64,000 bases of DNA from Bacillus sp. FJAT-50079 (GTDB lineage: Bacteria > Bacillota > Bacilli > Bacillales > Bacillaceae_C): NCBI RefSeq assembly GCF_018343515.1, contig NZ_JAGYPD010000001.1, positions 558,001 to 622,000 of the forward strand, written 5' to 3'. Of the stretch, positions 43,800 through 53,253 are shown piece after piece; the stretch's first letter is position 1, and each line of letters begins with the position of its first letter. The notes beneath the pieces were generated by a model that worked only from the letters and a program-made list of their open reading frames with translations, was not told where the DNA came from and did no database searches. Made by a program: the position numbers and the translations under genes.

Positions 43800-45622
43800 T
43801 TCCGCTCCCCCTTTCCATTTATTTCGGATTCAATCGTTTTAGGAATTCGGATAACAACCTCTGTCCCTTTCTCTTCTTCACTTTTGATTTGCAATCCATA
43901 TCCATCGCCAAACATCATGACAATTCTGGCAAAAACATTAATAATACCAAATCCAGAATCTCTGCTTTTCATCGGATCAGATGATAACAATTCTTTTATT
44001 TTGATCATTTTATTCTCTTCAATTCCAGGTCCGTTATCTCGAATAATATAAAGAATCGCTTCCCTTCCCTCAGGCGTCAATTCTTCCACAACCTCTATTT
44101 CGATTATGATTTCCTTTCTTTTCTCTAGACCATATTTAATCGCATTTTCTATGATCGGCTGCAAGACAAATTTTGGTGTAAAATACTTGTTGCTATCAAC
44201 ATCTTCTCGAATATTAAAAGTTAACCGATCTTCAAATCTGAACTTTTGGATATCCAAGTAATCTCGAATATGCTGAACTTCAGTAGAAATTGAAACAAGA
44301 CTATCTTTATTGCTAATCGAAAACCTCATCATTCTCCCTAGAAGGGTAATCATATGAACAGCCTGTTCACGTTCATCATCCTCAACAGCCATTCCAATTG
44401 TTTCTAATGTATTGTACATAAAGTGGGGATTAATTTGAGATTGCAGCGCATATAACTCCGCATTTTTTTGGCGAATTTCTATGAGATAATTTTTTTGAAT
44501 CAAAGCTCGAATTCTCGAGAGCATCGAACGAAAGCTATGCGCAAGCATGCCTACTTCATCACCTGAATGAATAGGTACTTCTACATTGAAATCTCCCGTC
44601 TCTACATCTTTCATGATATTGCTTAATTGTTTAATGGGCCGCGTCACTGTCCATGCAAAAAAAACAGAGATGAGTGTCGTGATACAAGCTACAATAATAA
44701 ATATTAAAATGGTTACGTTGCGTACAACATCTGTTTGCTCCGTTAAATCTTTTAGCGGTATGCTGTGACCCAAAATCCAGGGGAAATCTTTTGCTTCATC
44801 TAAACTAATAAGTGTTTTCTGACCACTAATATTTGTACTGAAGCTCCCATTTAGTAATGGATATTCATTGATCTCTTCAATTATTTTTCCTGTTTCCTCT
44901 TTATTTGTGTGATAAATGATTTTTCCCTGCTTATCCATGAGCCACATCGTCGTATTTTCTTTACGCCCCAAATCTTCAAGGACTCTTTCAAAAATGCTAA
45001 CATTTACAGCTAGATACAAGGTGCCCAAGCTTCTCCTATTATCGAAGTCTTTTATTTGTTTAACTAACAATACATAGGACGGGTTATTTTTAAAAGTTAA
45101 TTTAATTTGATCTGACAACAGTAGCTCCATATTTCCGACTTGAACAACATCTTTTTGATACGGAAGAGAGCCGTCTTTAAAACCGAATCCTTGATAAGGG
45201 ACACGAGTGCTGCTAAATAAGCGATTTTTTGAAATTAAAAATGCTCCCAATATATCAGTATTATTTGAAGTAAGGTAAATATTCGATAAATAGTTTTGAA
45301 CGGTAGATTTCCTTTGAAGAAGTAGAGTCTTATTATGATCATCATGGTCCCTTAGCACTTCCATTACTTCTCCAGAGCTATAAATGAGATCAGGCAAGTT
45401 CTCCAGCTTCTTTATCTCGTTTTCTAAGTTGTCATTTGCCTGACTTAATAATTGCGGAATATATTCTCCTATCTGAGCCTCGATAGACTTAGAATATTGG
45501 GTATACACGATATACCCTAAAAGAGCCATCGGGATAACAGTCAATAACACGTATGTTATAATTAACTTAGTTGACAATCGGTTATTATTCACTTTTATTC
45601 GTTTCATATTTTTAAAAATCAT
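43787..45622 (-). CDS. sensor histidine kinase, YesM family
   Basis: 611 residues if read from ATG 45622, which overlaps the last codons of the binding-protein gene (ATG 45607 is possible). Two membrane helices flank an extracytoplasmic sensor domain (about 40-285), followed by HAMP (FAWTVTRPIKQLSNIM), LQSQINPHFMYNTLETIGM with the phospho-His, and a GHKL ATPase (IIRDNGPGI, DSGFGIINVFARI). Its translational overlap with the binding protein suggests they form one sensor. Confidence 0.9.
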   Translation of the reverse strand: MIFKNMKRIKVNNNRLSTKLIITYVLLTVIPMALLGYIVYTQYSKSIEAQIGEYIPQLLSQANDNLENEIKKLENLPDLIYSSGEVMEVLRDHDDHNKTLLLQRKSTVQNYLSNIYLTSNNTDILGAFLISKNRLFSSTRVPYQGFGFKDGSLPYQKDVVQVGNMELLLSDQIKLTFKNNPSYVLLVKQIKDFDNRRSLGTLYLAVNVSIFERVLEDLGRKENTTMWLMDKQGKIIYHTNKEETGKIIEEINEYPLLNGSFSTNISGQKTLISLDEAKDFPWILGHSIPLKDLTEQTDVVRNVTILIFIIVACITTLISVFFAWTVTRPIKQLSNIMKDVETGDFNVEVPIHSGDEVGMLAHSFRSMLSRIRALIQKNYLIEIRQKNAELYALQSQINPHFMYNTLETIGMAVEDDEREQAVHMITLLGRMMRFSISNKDSLVSISTEVQHIRDYLDIQKFRFEDRLTFNIREDVDSNKYFTPKFVLQPIIENAIKYGLEKRKEIIIEIEVVEELTPEGREAILYIIRDNGPGIEENKMIKIKELLSSDPMKSRDSGFGIINVFARIVMMFGDGYGLQIKSEEEKGTEVVIRIPKTIESEINGKGERKWEL

Positions 45623-46661
45623 ATTGATCAACATTTTCCTTTGTAAAATCAATGGGTTGTCCCATGATGACCGTATCACCATCGAATTCAATTACGCCAA
45701 TGTTTTGAATTTGCTGCCCATTATATGGCCTTTCATCATTAAGTAAATTATTAGCAATGCTAACAGTTAAATATCCTAATTTCTGCGGGCTCCACAGCGT
45801 AATAGATTGTGCAGCGCCTTCCTTCAAAAGGGATCTCATTAAGCTTGGCGTTGATACACCTACCACTTTTACTTCACCTATCTTCCCTGCGTCTACGATA
45901 GCCTGTGCAGCTGCTGGCGGATTTGGGGTGGATAAGCCGATGATTCCTTTTAAATCAGGGTATTTTTCTAATAGATTTTGTGCAGTCAGATATGCTAAGT
46001 GTATATCTTCATTCGTCGGTACGACTTCAAGCAATTCCATTTTCGAATAATATTCCATTTTATGAATACCAATCCATTTGATCCATTCATTTAAATTAGC
46101 TGCCGTTGACGAACCTGTCATAATCACATATTGTCCCTGTTCACCCATGGCTGTTGCAAGTGCATCCATGATACGTCTTCCTAACATTTCAGGATTCACC
46201 ATATTTATAAATAGACTTCGAAATTCAGGACTCGTATCCGAGTCCCACGTAATTACCTTTATTCCTCTATTTCTTGCCTTTTGCAATACTTCTCCCAATT
46301 TCAAGGGATCGTTAGCGGAGACCGCAATGCAATCGACATTTTTTTCGATCAGCTCTTCTATTACTTGCATCTGCCCTTCCCAACTAGCTGACGATGGTCC
46401 TTTATATATAATGTTTACTCCTATATCTTGCCCAGCCTCCAAAGCCCCTTCTTTCACAGCATTAAAGTAAGGAATTCCATCAATTTTTGGAACAAGAGCG
46501 ATCGTGTATGGTTGGTCTTTCCCCCGCTCCTTCTTTTCTTCCTTAGGTTTATTTTCTTCTCCATTATAAACAACTTCATATTTGGGCGATTGTTTCCCCA
46601 ATAATCCACAGCCACATAAGGATAATAAAACGATTAGGATAATAAGATATTTCATTTTCAT
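45612..46661 (-). CDS. sugar-binding lipoprotein linked to the sensor kinase
   Basis: 349 residues from ATG 46661 after GGGGGCAACAAG. Lipobox region LLSLCGCG, a charged linker, then a type I binding-protein fold with IALVPKIDGIPYFNAVKEG, DCIAVSANDPLKLG and WSPQKLGYLTVSIA. Clear paralogue of the transporter binding protein at 35392. With no transporter genes attached, it probably serves as a ligand-presenting co-sensor for the downstream kinase, as in other binding-protein/two-component triads. Confidence 0.88.
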   Translation of the reverse strand: MKMKYLIILIVLLSLCGCGLLGKQSPKYEVVYNGEENKPKEEKKERGKDQPYTIALVPKIDGIPYFNAVKEGALEAGQDIGVNIIYKGPSSASWEGQMQVIEELIEKNVDCIAVSANDPLKLGEVLQKARNRGIKVITWDSDTSPEFRSLFINMVNPEMLGRRIMDALATAMGEQGQYVIMTGSSTAANLNEWIKWIGIHKMEYYSKMELLEVVPTNEDIHLAYLTAQNLLEKYPDLKGIIGLSTPNPPAAAQAIVDAGKIGEVKVVGVSTPSLMRSLLKEGAAQSITLWSPQKLGYLTVSIANNLLNDERPYNGQQIQNIGVIEFDGDTVIMGQPIDFTKENVDQYDF

Positions 46662-46714
46662 CTTGTTGCCCCCATCATATACCATCATTTAAAGATGGAA
46701 CAGATAAACCACTA

Positions 46715-46728
46715 AGATAGCGTTTACA
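46715..46728 (-). promoter_or_regulatory. cre (CcpA) box upstream of the sensor triad
   Basis: TGTAAACGCTATCT on the minus strand matches 13 of 14 positions of TGWAANCGNTNWCA, 53 bases before the binding-protein ATG. Confidence 0.6.
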
Positions 46729-46864
46729 TAAAGTGTTAGATATTGTTATTATAGTATATAACGACTAGTTGAAAGATGCTAATTACAATTTTAGGAACCG
46801 AAGAAAACGATTGCTGATTTATGGATTGATTAGATACTTTTTTTCTTGTTCCACATTACAAAAA

Positions 46865-46904
46865 AAACCTTGTTAAAATGTGAGCTCACATTTTAACAAG
46901 GTTT
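46865..46904 (-). terminator. terminator after the rhamnulokinase gene (perfect 40-bp palindrome)
   Basis: A 20-bp arm (46865-46884) is followed immediately by its exact reverse complement (46885-46904) around GAGCTC, then by seven T on the minus strand. Confidence 0.85.
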
Positions 46905-46938
46905 ACCATAGCATTAACCATCTGCCATGCGGTATGAA

Positions 46939-48423
46939 TCAAAAATTAAATTGAACAGCGGAAGGGGCAGCATTTACAATGCTATTAAATTTCATATAAA
47001 TTTCATCGATCCTATCAATTTCCTCTGGTTCATATTCCGTTATATTCATAGACCGGCTAATTAGTTGCCGGCCTTCTTTTAAATTTAATATTTCACCCGA
47101 AGTAATCATTTGTGAGACAATATTCCCTAAGGCGGATGATTCAGTCGGACCAGCAATTACATTAACACCGCAAACATTGGCAGTTAAACGACATAATAGT
47201 TTATTATTTACTCCACCTCCGACGATATGTAATACATCTATCTTCCTTTCAATTACTCCTTCTAACTTTGCTAGCGCTTTCTTGTAGGTTAAAGCGAGAC
47301 TATCAATTGCACAGCGAACAACCTCACCTACTGTTTCCGGCCTTTCTTGTCCAGTGGCTCGGCAATACAATCTAATTTCCTCCACCATATTTTCTGGTTT
47401 TAAAAATCTCGTATCGCTACAATTAATGATAAATCTAAATGGTTTTACTTTTTGGGCTTCCTCAACTAGCTCTGCAAAACTATATTGCTCACCGTACATT
47501 CGATGAATTTCTTGGATGATCCACATGCCTGTCATATTTGTGGACACACGATACGTATTAAATGCGCCCAACTCATTCGTATAGCTTTCTTGAAATGCCC
47601 TTTCAGAATTAATAGGTTCACTATTTTCCACACCCAGAATTGACCACGTTCCACTGCTTAAAAACGCCCAGGAGATTTCTTCTTGAAATGCCGGTACACC
47701 AACAACAGCAGAAGCTGTATCATGCGATGGAACCGAAACCAACTGACAAGCTGGCAAATCATATTTTATAGTCAGTTCATCTTTAATTCCCCCTAAATTC
47801 ACTCCTGGGTTAATCAAATCTGGAAATTGATCTCTTTGCAGACCAAGGAGATCGACTATATCGCTATCATAATCTTTTGTACTTACATTCAATATTTGCG
47901 ATGTTGAAGCAGTGCTCGAAGCATTCGTATAACGCCCTGTTAATCGATAATATAAATAATCTGGAATGAATAGGATGTTTGAAGTCTTTTCAAGTTCGTT
48001 TGAATCATGCATGAATAGCTGCGCCAGCGTATTGTATGAATAATAAGAAATCCCTGTTTTTTGATAAATGACTTCCAGCGGCATATATTCCTCGATTGCC
48101 TCCAGGGCCTGATTTGTCCGTGGATCACGGTAACAATATACTTCCTGAACACGGTCACCTGATTCGTTCAAAAGTACATAGTCAACACCCCACGTATCAA
48201 TTCCCAACATCGTTTGAGTAATTCCCCTTTTTTTAGCAATCTTTAACCCTTCAATGATTTCAAGAAAAAGTCCTTCGATATTCCAAAAGTAGCCTTTATC
48301 CTTTTTTATAATTTCATTTTTAAATCTATACACTTCTGTAAGCCGAATTTTTCCATCAACTATGCGCCCCAATACAAGCCGCCCACTCGATGCGCCAATA
48401 TCTACAGCAATATAATTATTCAC
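46939..48423 (-). CDS. rhaB: rhamnulokinase (FGGY family)
   Basis: 494 residues, FGGY carbohydrate kinase with AVDIGASSGRLVLGRI (phosphate 1), GIDTWGVDYVLL with the catalytic Asp typical of RhaB, SSGTWSILGVE and HIVGGGVNNKLLCRL (adenosine site). It phosphorylates L-rhamnulose to the 1-phosphate before aldol cleavage. Divergent from a DeoR regulator; a two-domain class II aldolase follows on the other side. No rhamnose isomerase (rhaA) occurs in the window, so the natural substrate may be a different 6-deoxyketose. Confidence 0.85.
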   Translation of the reverse strand: MNNYIAVDIGASSGRLVLGRIVDGKIRLTEVYRFKNEIIKKDKGYFWNIEGLFLEIIEGLKIAKKRGITQTMLGIDTWGVDYVLLNESGDRVQEVYCYRDPRTNQALEAIEEYMPLEVIYQKTGISYYSYNTLAQLFMHDSNELEKTSNILFIPDYLYYRLTGRYTNASSTASTSQILNVSTKDYDSDIVDLLGLQRDQFPDLINPGVNLGGIKDELTIKYDLPACQLVSVPSHDTASAVVGVPAFQEEISWAFLSSGTWSILGVENSEPINSERAFQESYTNELGAFNTYRVSTNMTGMWIIQEIHRMYGEQYSFAELVEEAQKVKPFRFIINCSDTRFLKPENMVEEIRLYCRATGQERPETVGEVVRCAIDSLALTYKKALAKLEGVIERKIDVLHIVGGGVNNKLLCRLTANVCGVNVIAGPTESSALGNIVSQMITSGEILNLKEGRQLISRSMNITEYEPEEIDRIDEIYMKFNSIVNAAPSAVQFNF

Positions 48424-48450
48424 TCACAACACTCCTAGATTTTCAAATGA

Positions 48451-48469
48451 TACAGTGTAAGAGACTGTA
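48451..48469. promoter_or_regulatory. inverted repeat operator candidate between rhaB and the DeoR gene
   Basis: TACAGT (48451-48456), 7 bases, ACTGTA (48464-48469), 28 bases upstream of rhaB. A TTGACA at 48502-48507 with TACGCT 17 bases later may be the promoter for the regulator gene. Confidence 0.35.
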
Positions 48470-48569
48470 TTTACCCTACCTTGATTATCCCCATCACAAA
48501 TTTGACAGTTGATGTTTCTCTTGATACGCTCCAATCAACTTTAATCATTCGTAATCAAGGAGGATTAGC

Positions 48570-49331
48570 ATGCTTCCATATGACAGAAGAGAAGGTATAA
48601 TTAACCTACTAAAAAATAAAAAAAGTGTTTCGGTGGACGAGTTTTGTACTTCATTATACGCTAGTCCCGCCACGATTCGCCGTGATTTAGCTGCACTTGA
48701 GAGAGAAGGTATGATTCGGCGAATACGTGGCGGCGCTCTATTACTCAGTGAACATTCACATGAAGTTCCATTCACATTACGCGAAAAAGATCAAACCGAT
48801 AAAAAGGAAAAAATGGCTTCTCTCGCAGTCCAACTAATTAAAGATGATCAAAAAATTTTTTTAGATTCCAGCAGCTCTGTGCTAAGGCTTGCCCGAAAAC
48901 TAGATCGTTTTAAAGGTTTAACTATTTTAACAAATGGAAATGAAACTTCTAAAGATTTAGGAGAAAGAACAAGTGCTGAAGTCTATTGTACAGGTGGCAG
49001 AGTACGGGAAAATTCCGCCTCTCTAGTAGGTGCGCAAACCTGTGAGTATATCGCTCGCCATAATGCGGATATCGCATTTTTATCTTGTCGTGGCTTAGAC
49101 CCAACAATTGGCGCAACTGTTTCGACTGAAGATGAAGCGATTGTTAAAAGACAATTCTCTTTGCATGCAAAAATCGTTGTCCTTTTATGCGACAGCTCCA
49201 AATTCAATAAACAATATTTTTATACTAGCATCCCCATGAATAAAATATCTGTTATTGTGACAGATAGAGAAGTATCACAAGATTTTTATAATGTAGCAAA
49301 ACAAAATAATATTAAAATTATCTCTAGCTAA
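48570..49331 (+). CDS. DeoR-family transcriptional repressor
   Basis: 253 residues. N-terminal DeoR HTH (YDRREGIINLLKNKKSVSVDE, SPATIRRDLAALEREG, IRRIRGGA, about 4-62), then a sugar-phosphate-sensing C-terminal domain (IFLDSSSSVLRLARKL, LTILTNG, FLSCRGLDPTIGATV). SD CAAGGAGG. It probably represses the flanking kinase and aldolase genes until a phosphorylated ketose appears. Confidence 0.88.
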   Translation: MLPYDRREGIINLLKNKKSVSVDEFCTSLYASPATIRRDLAALEREGMIRRIRGGALLLSEHSHEVPFTLREKDQTDKKEKMASLAVQLIKDDQKIFLDSSSSVLRLARKLDRFKGLTILTNGNETSKDLGERTSAEVYCTGGRVRENSASLVGAQTCEYIARHNADIAFLSCRGLDPTIGATVSTEDEAIVKRQFSLHAKIVVLLCDSSKFNKQYFYTSIPMNKISVIVTDREVSQDFYNVAKQNNIKIISS

Positions 49332-49402
49332 GTTAATGCTAAAGCATTATAAAAATGCCAGACATAATTATTAAGGGGAACTATGTTCCCCTGATGATTC
49401 CT

Positions 49403-50701
49403 TTATTGTGTAACTAAATTAAATCCAACTGTAATTTCTTCTATTTCTTCCTCACTAATATTGATCACTTCGCCGATATTTTTTGAATAAACCAACGCCT
49501 TAGCGCTATATTCCGCTACTTCTAACATATCAAATGAACTTAATAAACTATCGGCAGTGACGACTGCATACCCATTTTCAACTAATAAAACAGGGTTATC
49601 CTTCGCAATTTTATCGGCGATCATTTTATCATGCTCCTCACCAATTCCGAATGGAACTTTATGAATATCACGAAGAACAATATAAGCTTCAGGAATAATA
49701 TGAGTATTATATTCCGTATCTGTAATTGCAAATGCCATTAAATAACGTGGATTTGCTATGATGACCGAATTCACATCTGGATGCTTTTCATAAATGGTTG
49801 TATGTAATTCATATAAATCACATGGAATCTTCCCTTGTTCACGTAAGTTACCTTTAATCAACACTAAATCATCAACTTCCATGTAATTACGATCTTTTTT
49901 ATATGGTGTAATCAAGACGGATCCATCACTTAATCGTGTTGAGAAGCTTCCTGCAGTGCTAATAAATAGTTGACGGGAATACAATCGTTGAATTAACTTG
50001 CACATTTCCTTCCTTGCAGTTACCTCTTCATTTGTATGATTCATAAAAGTAAATTCCTTTAACTCACTAGGTCTATACATATCAATCTTTTGCAAGCTTT
50101 GCTTAGACAATTCATGGGGAATACCTAATATTCTCGCATTAATTTCAAGATAAGCTACATCCTCTAATGTTTCAAACAGTGAAAAGGCTTCAAAAATATT
50201 GCTTTTACCAATGACAATACCGTGATTTTCAAGAATTACTGCATCGCTACCTTTTTCAAATTCCTCAGCAATATTCTTTTTTAATTTTTCGCTACCCGGA
50301 ATAGCATAAGCGGCTATCCCTATTTTTCCTCCTACATTTGCATACGCATTTGGAATTAATTTATCATTAGGTGCTTTTCGAGCCATACTGAAAGATACTA
50401 AAGCTGGTGGATGAGCATGAACAACGGCTTTGATATCTGGACGAGCTTCATAAATACCTTGATGAAAGGGTAATTCAACAGACGGCCTATGGATTCCTTC
50501 AATCGTTCCGTCCTTTTTCACACACATAATATCCGTTCTTTTTAACTCACCTTTGTCGATCCCTGAAGGAGTAATCCAAAGATCACCATGATCGTCTAGT
50601 ATTGACAGATTCCCTCCAGAAATCGTTGTCATTCCATATTGGTAAATTCGGTCCATCATCATAACAAGCTGATCTGCCGGATGAATAAAATGATCATTCA
50701 T
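49403..50701 (-). CDS. two-domain class II aldolase/adducin protein, second domain degenerate
   Basis: 432 residues from ATG 50701 after AAAGGGG. Domain 1 (about 1-205) is a complete class II aldolase: ISGGNLS, ITPSGIDK, SVELPFHQ (catalytic Glu about 76), zinc ligands H95 and H97 in VVHAHPPA and H160 in LENHGIV. Domain 2 (about 230-425) repeats the fold (STAGSFSTRL, LITPYKKD, SVIIANPRYLMAF, LLVENGYAVV) but all three zinc His are replaced. Such enzymes split ketose-1-phosphates to DHAP plus an aldehyde. Usual family members are single-domain, about 210-275 residues. Pairs functionally with RhaB. Confidence 0.85.
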   Translation of the reverse strand: MNDHFIHPADQLVMMMDRIYQYGMTTISGGNLSILDDHGDLWITPSGIDKGELKRTDIMCVKKDGTIEGIHRPSVELPFHQGIYEARPDIKAVVHAHPPALVSFSMARKAPNDKLIPNAYANVGGKIGIAAYAIPGSEKLKKNIAEEFEKGSDAVILENHGIVIGKSNIFEAFSLFETLEDVAYLEINARILGIPHELSKQSLQKIDMYRPSELKEFTFMNHTNEEVTARKEMCKLIQRLYSRQLFISTAGSFSTRLSDGSVLITPYKKDRNYMEVDDLVLIKGNLREQGKIPCDLYELHTTIYEKHPDVNSVIIANPRYLMAFAITDTEYNTHIIPEAYIVLRDIHKVPFGIGEEHDKMIADKIAKDNPVLLVENGYAVVTADSLLSSFDMLEVAEYSAKALVYSKNIGEVINISEEEIEEITVGFNLVTQ

Positions 50702-51304
50702 ACATTTTTCCCCTTTCATACATACTTTCTAGCTGTATTATATGGCGTGTTTTTCTTCCTTACAATGATTGGCGGAAAAGTTGAATACTAACAAGGATAA
50801 CGAGCAGATTTAATCAGGTTTGAACAAATTCGATCAATAAAACCTAATAAATAATGGAGCTCCCTATAAACTAAGGAGGGGCTCCATTATTTCACTCTTT
50901 GTAGCTATGATGTTTATGCCAAACAAACATAAATCCGTTATTTACCTCGGTAAAGAGGTGATCTTATTCATAAATACCTCTCATTCTCTTTGTGCTCAAT
51001 CCGGAAAGTTATTTAACGCAAAAAAGCTATGAATATCAAGGCGTTTGTACAGTTTCATTGCAAAATAAAACTGCTTGTTCAAGGGCGCTCAAATACATTA
51101 GTCTTTTGAATTTCTGGACGAAAACGGTCATGCTTAAAAATTTCCGTTTTACATTTCGGTTCTAAGCAGTGCCCAATTTCTCAACCTTAGTAACATCCCC
51201 GCTCCCAATTTATTTTTCTCATATCATTCTTACTTTGAGACAAGATAACAATAACTCACGGAATCTGAGTGAGAAAGCAAATATTCCAAGGAGGATACAC
51301 ATCA
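50702..51304. other. 600-base intergenic region
   Basis: Between the aldolase and sspP. It holds the 50849-50892 hairpin, a weaker AGAGGT/ACCTCT repeat (50954-50959 with 50976-50981) and no frame with a start and ribosome site. A short open stretch read on the minus strand near 51080-51180 resembles a coding remnant but has no start. Confidence 0.5.
50849..50892 (-). terminator. hairpin upstream of the aldolase gene
   Basis: AAATAATGGAGC/GCTCCATTATTT 12-bp stem, extended by CCC/GGG pairs in the loop, with T-rich DNA on both sides. No gene ends nearby; it may stop read-through from the minus-strand gene at 51544 before the aldolase. Confidence 0.5.
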
Positions 51305-51430
51305 TTGAGCAATAACGATAAAAAATCAAAAAAAAATCAGTCCAACCAACCTAAACCATTGAGTGGATCTCACAAAGTGAAGAATCAAAATCACTCGAGG
51401 CAAAAGAAAAACAGCAGTCACGATATGTAG
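51305..51430 (+). CDS. sspP: small acid-soluble spore protein P
   Basis: 41 codons from TTG 51305, ten bases after AAGGAGG. The second half, [18 protein letters not shown] followed by KKNSSHDM, matches the conserved C-terminal part of Bacillus SspP, a minor small acid-soluble protein made in the forespore. The N-terminal half is a low-complexity Asn/Lys/Gln/Ser stretch. In B. subtilis sspP follows sspO near citB; here it stands alone. Confidence 0.85.
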   Translation: MSNNDKKSKKNQSNQPKPLSGSHKVKNQNHSRQKKNSSHDM

Positions 51431-51454
51431 ATTTTACATGCATTGGATTCAAAA

Positions 51455-51496
51455 AAGCTTCCTCCAGTACCATGATGATGAGACCGGAGGAAGCTT
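51455..51496 (-). terminator. terminator between sspP and the MazG-like gene
   Basis: AAGCTTCCTCC/GGAGGAAGCTT 11-bp stem, with TTTTTT on the minus side. It ends the minus-strand MazG-like transcript and may also end sspP. Confidence 0.8.
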
Positions 51497-51543
51497 CATT
51501 TGTCACGCTGAATCTTTATAGCTTTTATTTTATTACTATCCAC

Positions 51544-51912
51544 TTAATGTTTTTCCACTCTTTTCCTTACCTCTTCCATTTTATTATAAAAGTCACTTTC
51601 CATATCTCGTTCAAAGAAGTTACCCAACTTGCTTAAATAGGCAATACAGTCTGATATTTCTTTCCCTAACTCCTTTGATACGTGCTTTTGAGCAACTTTA
51701 AATGCTTCTCCTTCTTCCCATCCCTCTTGAATCATTTTCTCAGTACTAACAAAAAGCTCTCTTAATAACTCGGCGATTTCAGCTACTTCCGTGGAAAGCA
51801 ACATGTGATTCATTAATAATGACATTTTACTTTGCTCATATGATCCATTTTTTATTTGATAATTAAGCTCTTGATGGTACTCTTTGGTAAAATTTTGTAG
51901 CTTCTTCATCAT
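51544..51912 (-). CDS. MazG-like nucleotide pyrophosphohydrolase family protein
   Basis: 122 residues, all-helical. The pattern STEVAEIAELLRE (about 43-55) followed by KELGKEISDCIAYLSKL (about 82-98) is the E-x2-E ... E-x2-D metal arrangement of the MazG/dUTPase-like fold, which hydrolyses non-canonical NTPs to NMPs. Monocistronic with its own terminator. Substrate not evident. Confidence 0.7.
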   Translation of the reverse strand: MMKKLQNFTKEYHQELNYQIKNGSYEQSKMSLLMNHMLLSTEVAEIAELLRELFVSTEKMIQEGWEEGEAFKVAQKHVSKELGKEISDCIAYLSKLGNFFERDMESDFYNKMEEVRKRVEKH

Positions 51913-51960
51913 ACACCCCTTGTTTATCTAACCCCTACTCAATTATATATTCGCTTGCAT

Positions 51961-53238
51961 TTAGGTATTTGTACTAGTAGAAATAGACACATCCACCTTT
52001 GGCTCCGGCACTCGCGCAAGAATGATGATTCCAATGATAAATAAGATGACTAAGCTAAATACTCCATTAGCAGAGTTTCCTGTTATTTGAGCGGTTACGC
52101 CTAATAAGAGCGGTCCCATGATTGCGGCAAACTTTCCAAAGATGTTATAAAAACCGAAGAATTCATTTGCACGTTCTTTTGGAACGAGTTTAGCAAAATA
52201 CGAGCGACTTAACGCTTGAATTCCACCTTGTGAGGTTGCTACAAGCATCGCCAATATCCAGAAGTCTAGAGCTGTTTTTAAAAAATATGCGTAAATACAA
52301 ACGATAATATATATAATAATTCCAACATAGAGCATTTTTTTCCCAGAAAACTTCTCTGACAGCTTACCATATAAAATGGCAAATGGGGCGGCAACGACTT
52401 GTGTTGCAAACAAAATAAGTAATAAACTCACTGTACTAATACCTAAATCTGTCCCGTATGCGGTTGACATCGAGATAATTGTTCCCACTCCATCAATATA
52501 AAAAAAGTAAGCGAGCATGAATAAAAATAACGCACGATATTGGCGAATATCCTTAAAGGTTTGCCCGAGGCGCTTAAAGCTATTTACAATTGGGTTCGGT
52601 TCTCTCTCAATATAATAGCGCTGATGAACATGTTTAAACATAGGAATGGTGAACAAGCCCCACCAAACTGCTGTAATAAAAAATGCGAGTTGGCTCGCAC
52701 GTATGTCAGATAAAGGAATCCACTCATTTTGAGCTGAAATAATGATAGCAATGCTAATAATAAACGGGATGGTACTTCCAATATAACCTATCCCATAGCC
52801 ACGAGCGGAGACCCGATTCATTCGTTCCTCACTCGTCACATCCACGATAAACGCGTCGTAAAATACGTTCGCTCCCCAAAAACCTAAGGCGGAGATCGTA
52901 TAGAAAATTAATAAGAGCAGCCATTGTTCACTTGGGATAAAAGCAAGCATCGCGGTACCAATCACACCTACAATAAAAAAGAACGTAAAAAACTTCTTCT
53001 TATATCCTTGATAATCGGCAATCGTCCCTAAAATTGGACCTAGCATCGCTAAGATAAATGTCGCGATCGCAATCGTATAGCCCAAATATGCAGTAGAATT
53101 TGCTGCACTAATTCCCGCATTTGTCGCTGATGCCTTATAAAAAATGGGAAAGACTGCTGAAGTAATAATAATAGAATAAGCTGAATTTGCCCAATCATAT
53201 AGCATCCAACTATTTTCTCCTTTTGTGTACCTCCCCAT
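51961..53238 (-). CDS. MFS transporter, UMF1/Atg22-like
   Basis: 425 residues with about twelve membrane helices. It opens with WMLYDWANSAYSIIITSAVFP, the hallmark of the UMF1 (vacuole effluxer Atg22-like) group, and contains QGGIQALSRSYFAKLVP. Substrate unknown. Its ATG lies 15 bases after the stop of the phosphodiesterase gene, so they are probably co-transcribed. Confidence 0.85.
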   Translation of the reverse strand: MGRYTKGENSWMLYDWANSAYSIIITSAVFPIFYKASATNAGISAANSTAYLGYTIAIATFILAMLGPILGTIADYQGYKKKFFTFFFIVGVIGTAMLAFIPSEQWLLLLIFYTISALGFWGANVFYDAFIVDVTSEERMNRVSARGYGIGYIGSTIPFIISIAIIISAQNEWIPLSDIRASQLAFFITAVWWGLFTIPMFKHVHQRYYIEREPNPIVNSFKRLGQTFKDIRQYRALFLFMLAYFFYIDGVGTIISMSTAYGTDLGISTVSLLLILFATQVVAAPFAILYGKLSEKFSGKKMLYVGIIIYIIVCIYAYFLKTALDFWILAMLVATSQGGIQALSRSYFAKLVPKERANEFFGFYNIFGKFAAIMGPLLLGVTAQITGNSANGVFSLVILFIIGIIILARVPEPKVDVSISTSTNT

Positions 53239-53253
53239 CCCTTCGCCCCCATC

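Noticed and set aside
51080-51180. Possible transposase or gene remnant on the minus strand
   Set aside because: A short open stretch ends in a stop but has an in-frame stop upstream, no start codon and no recognisable motif.
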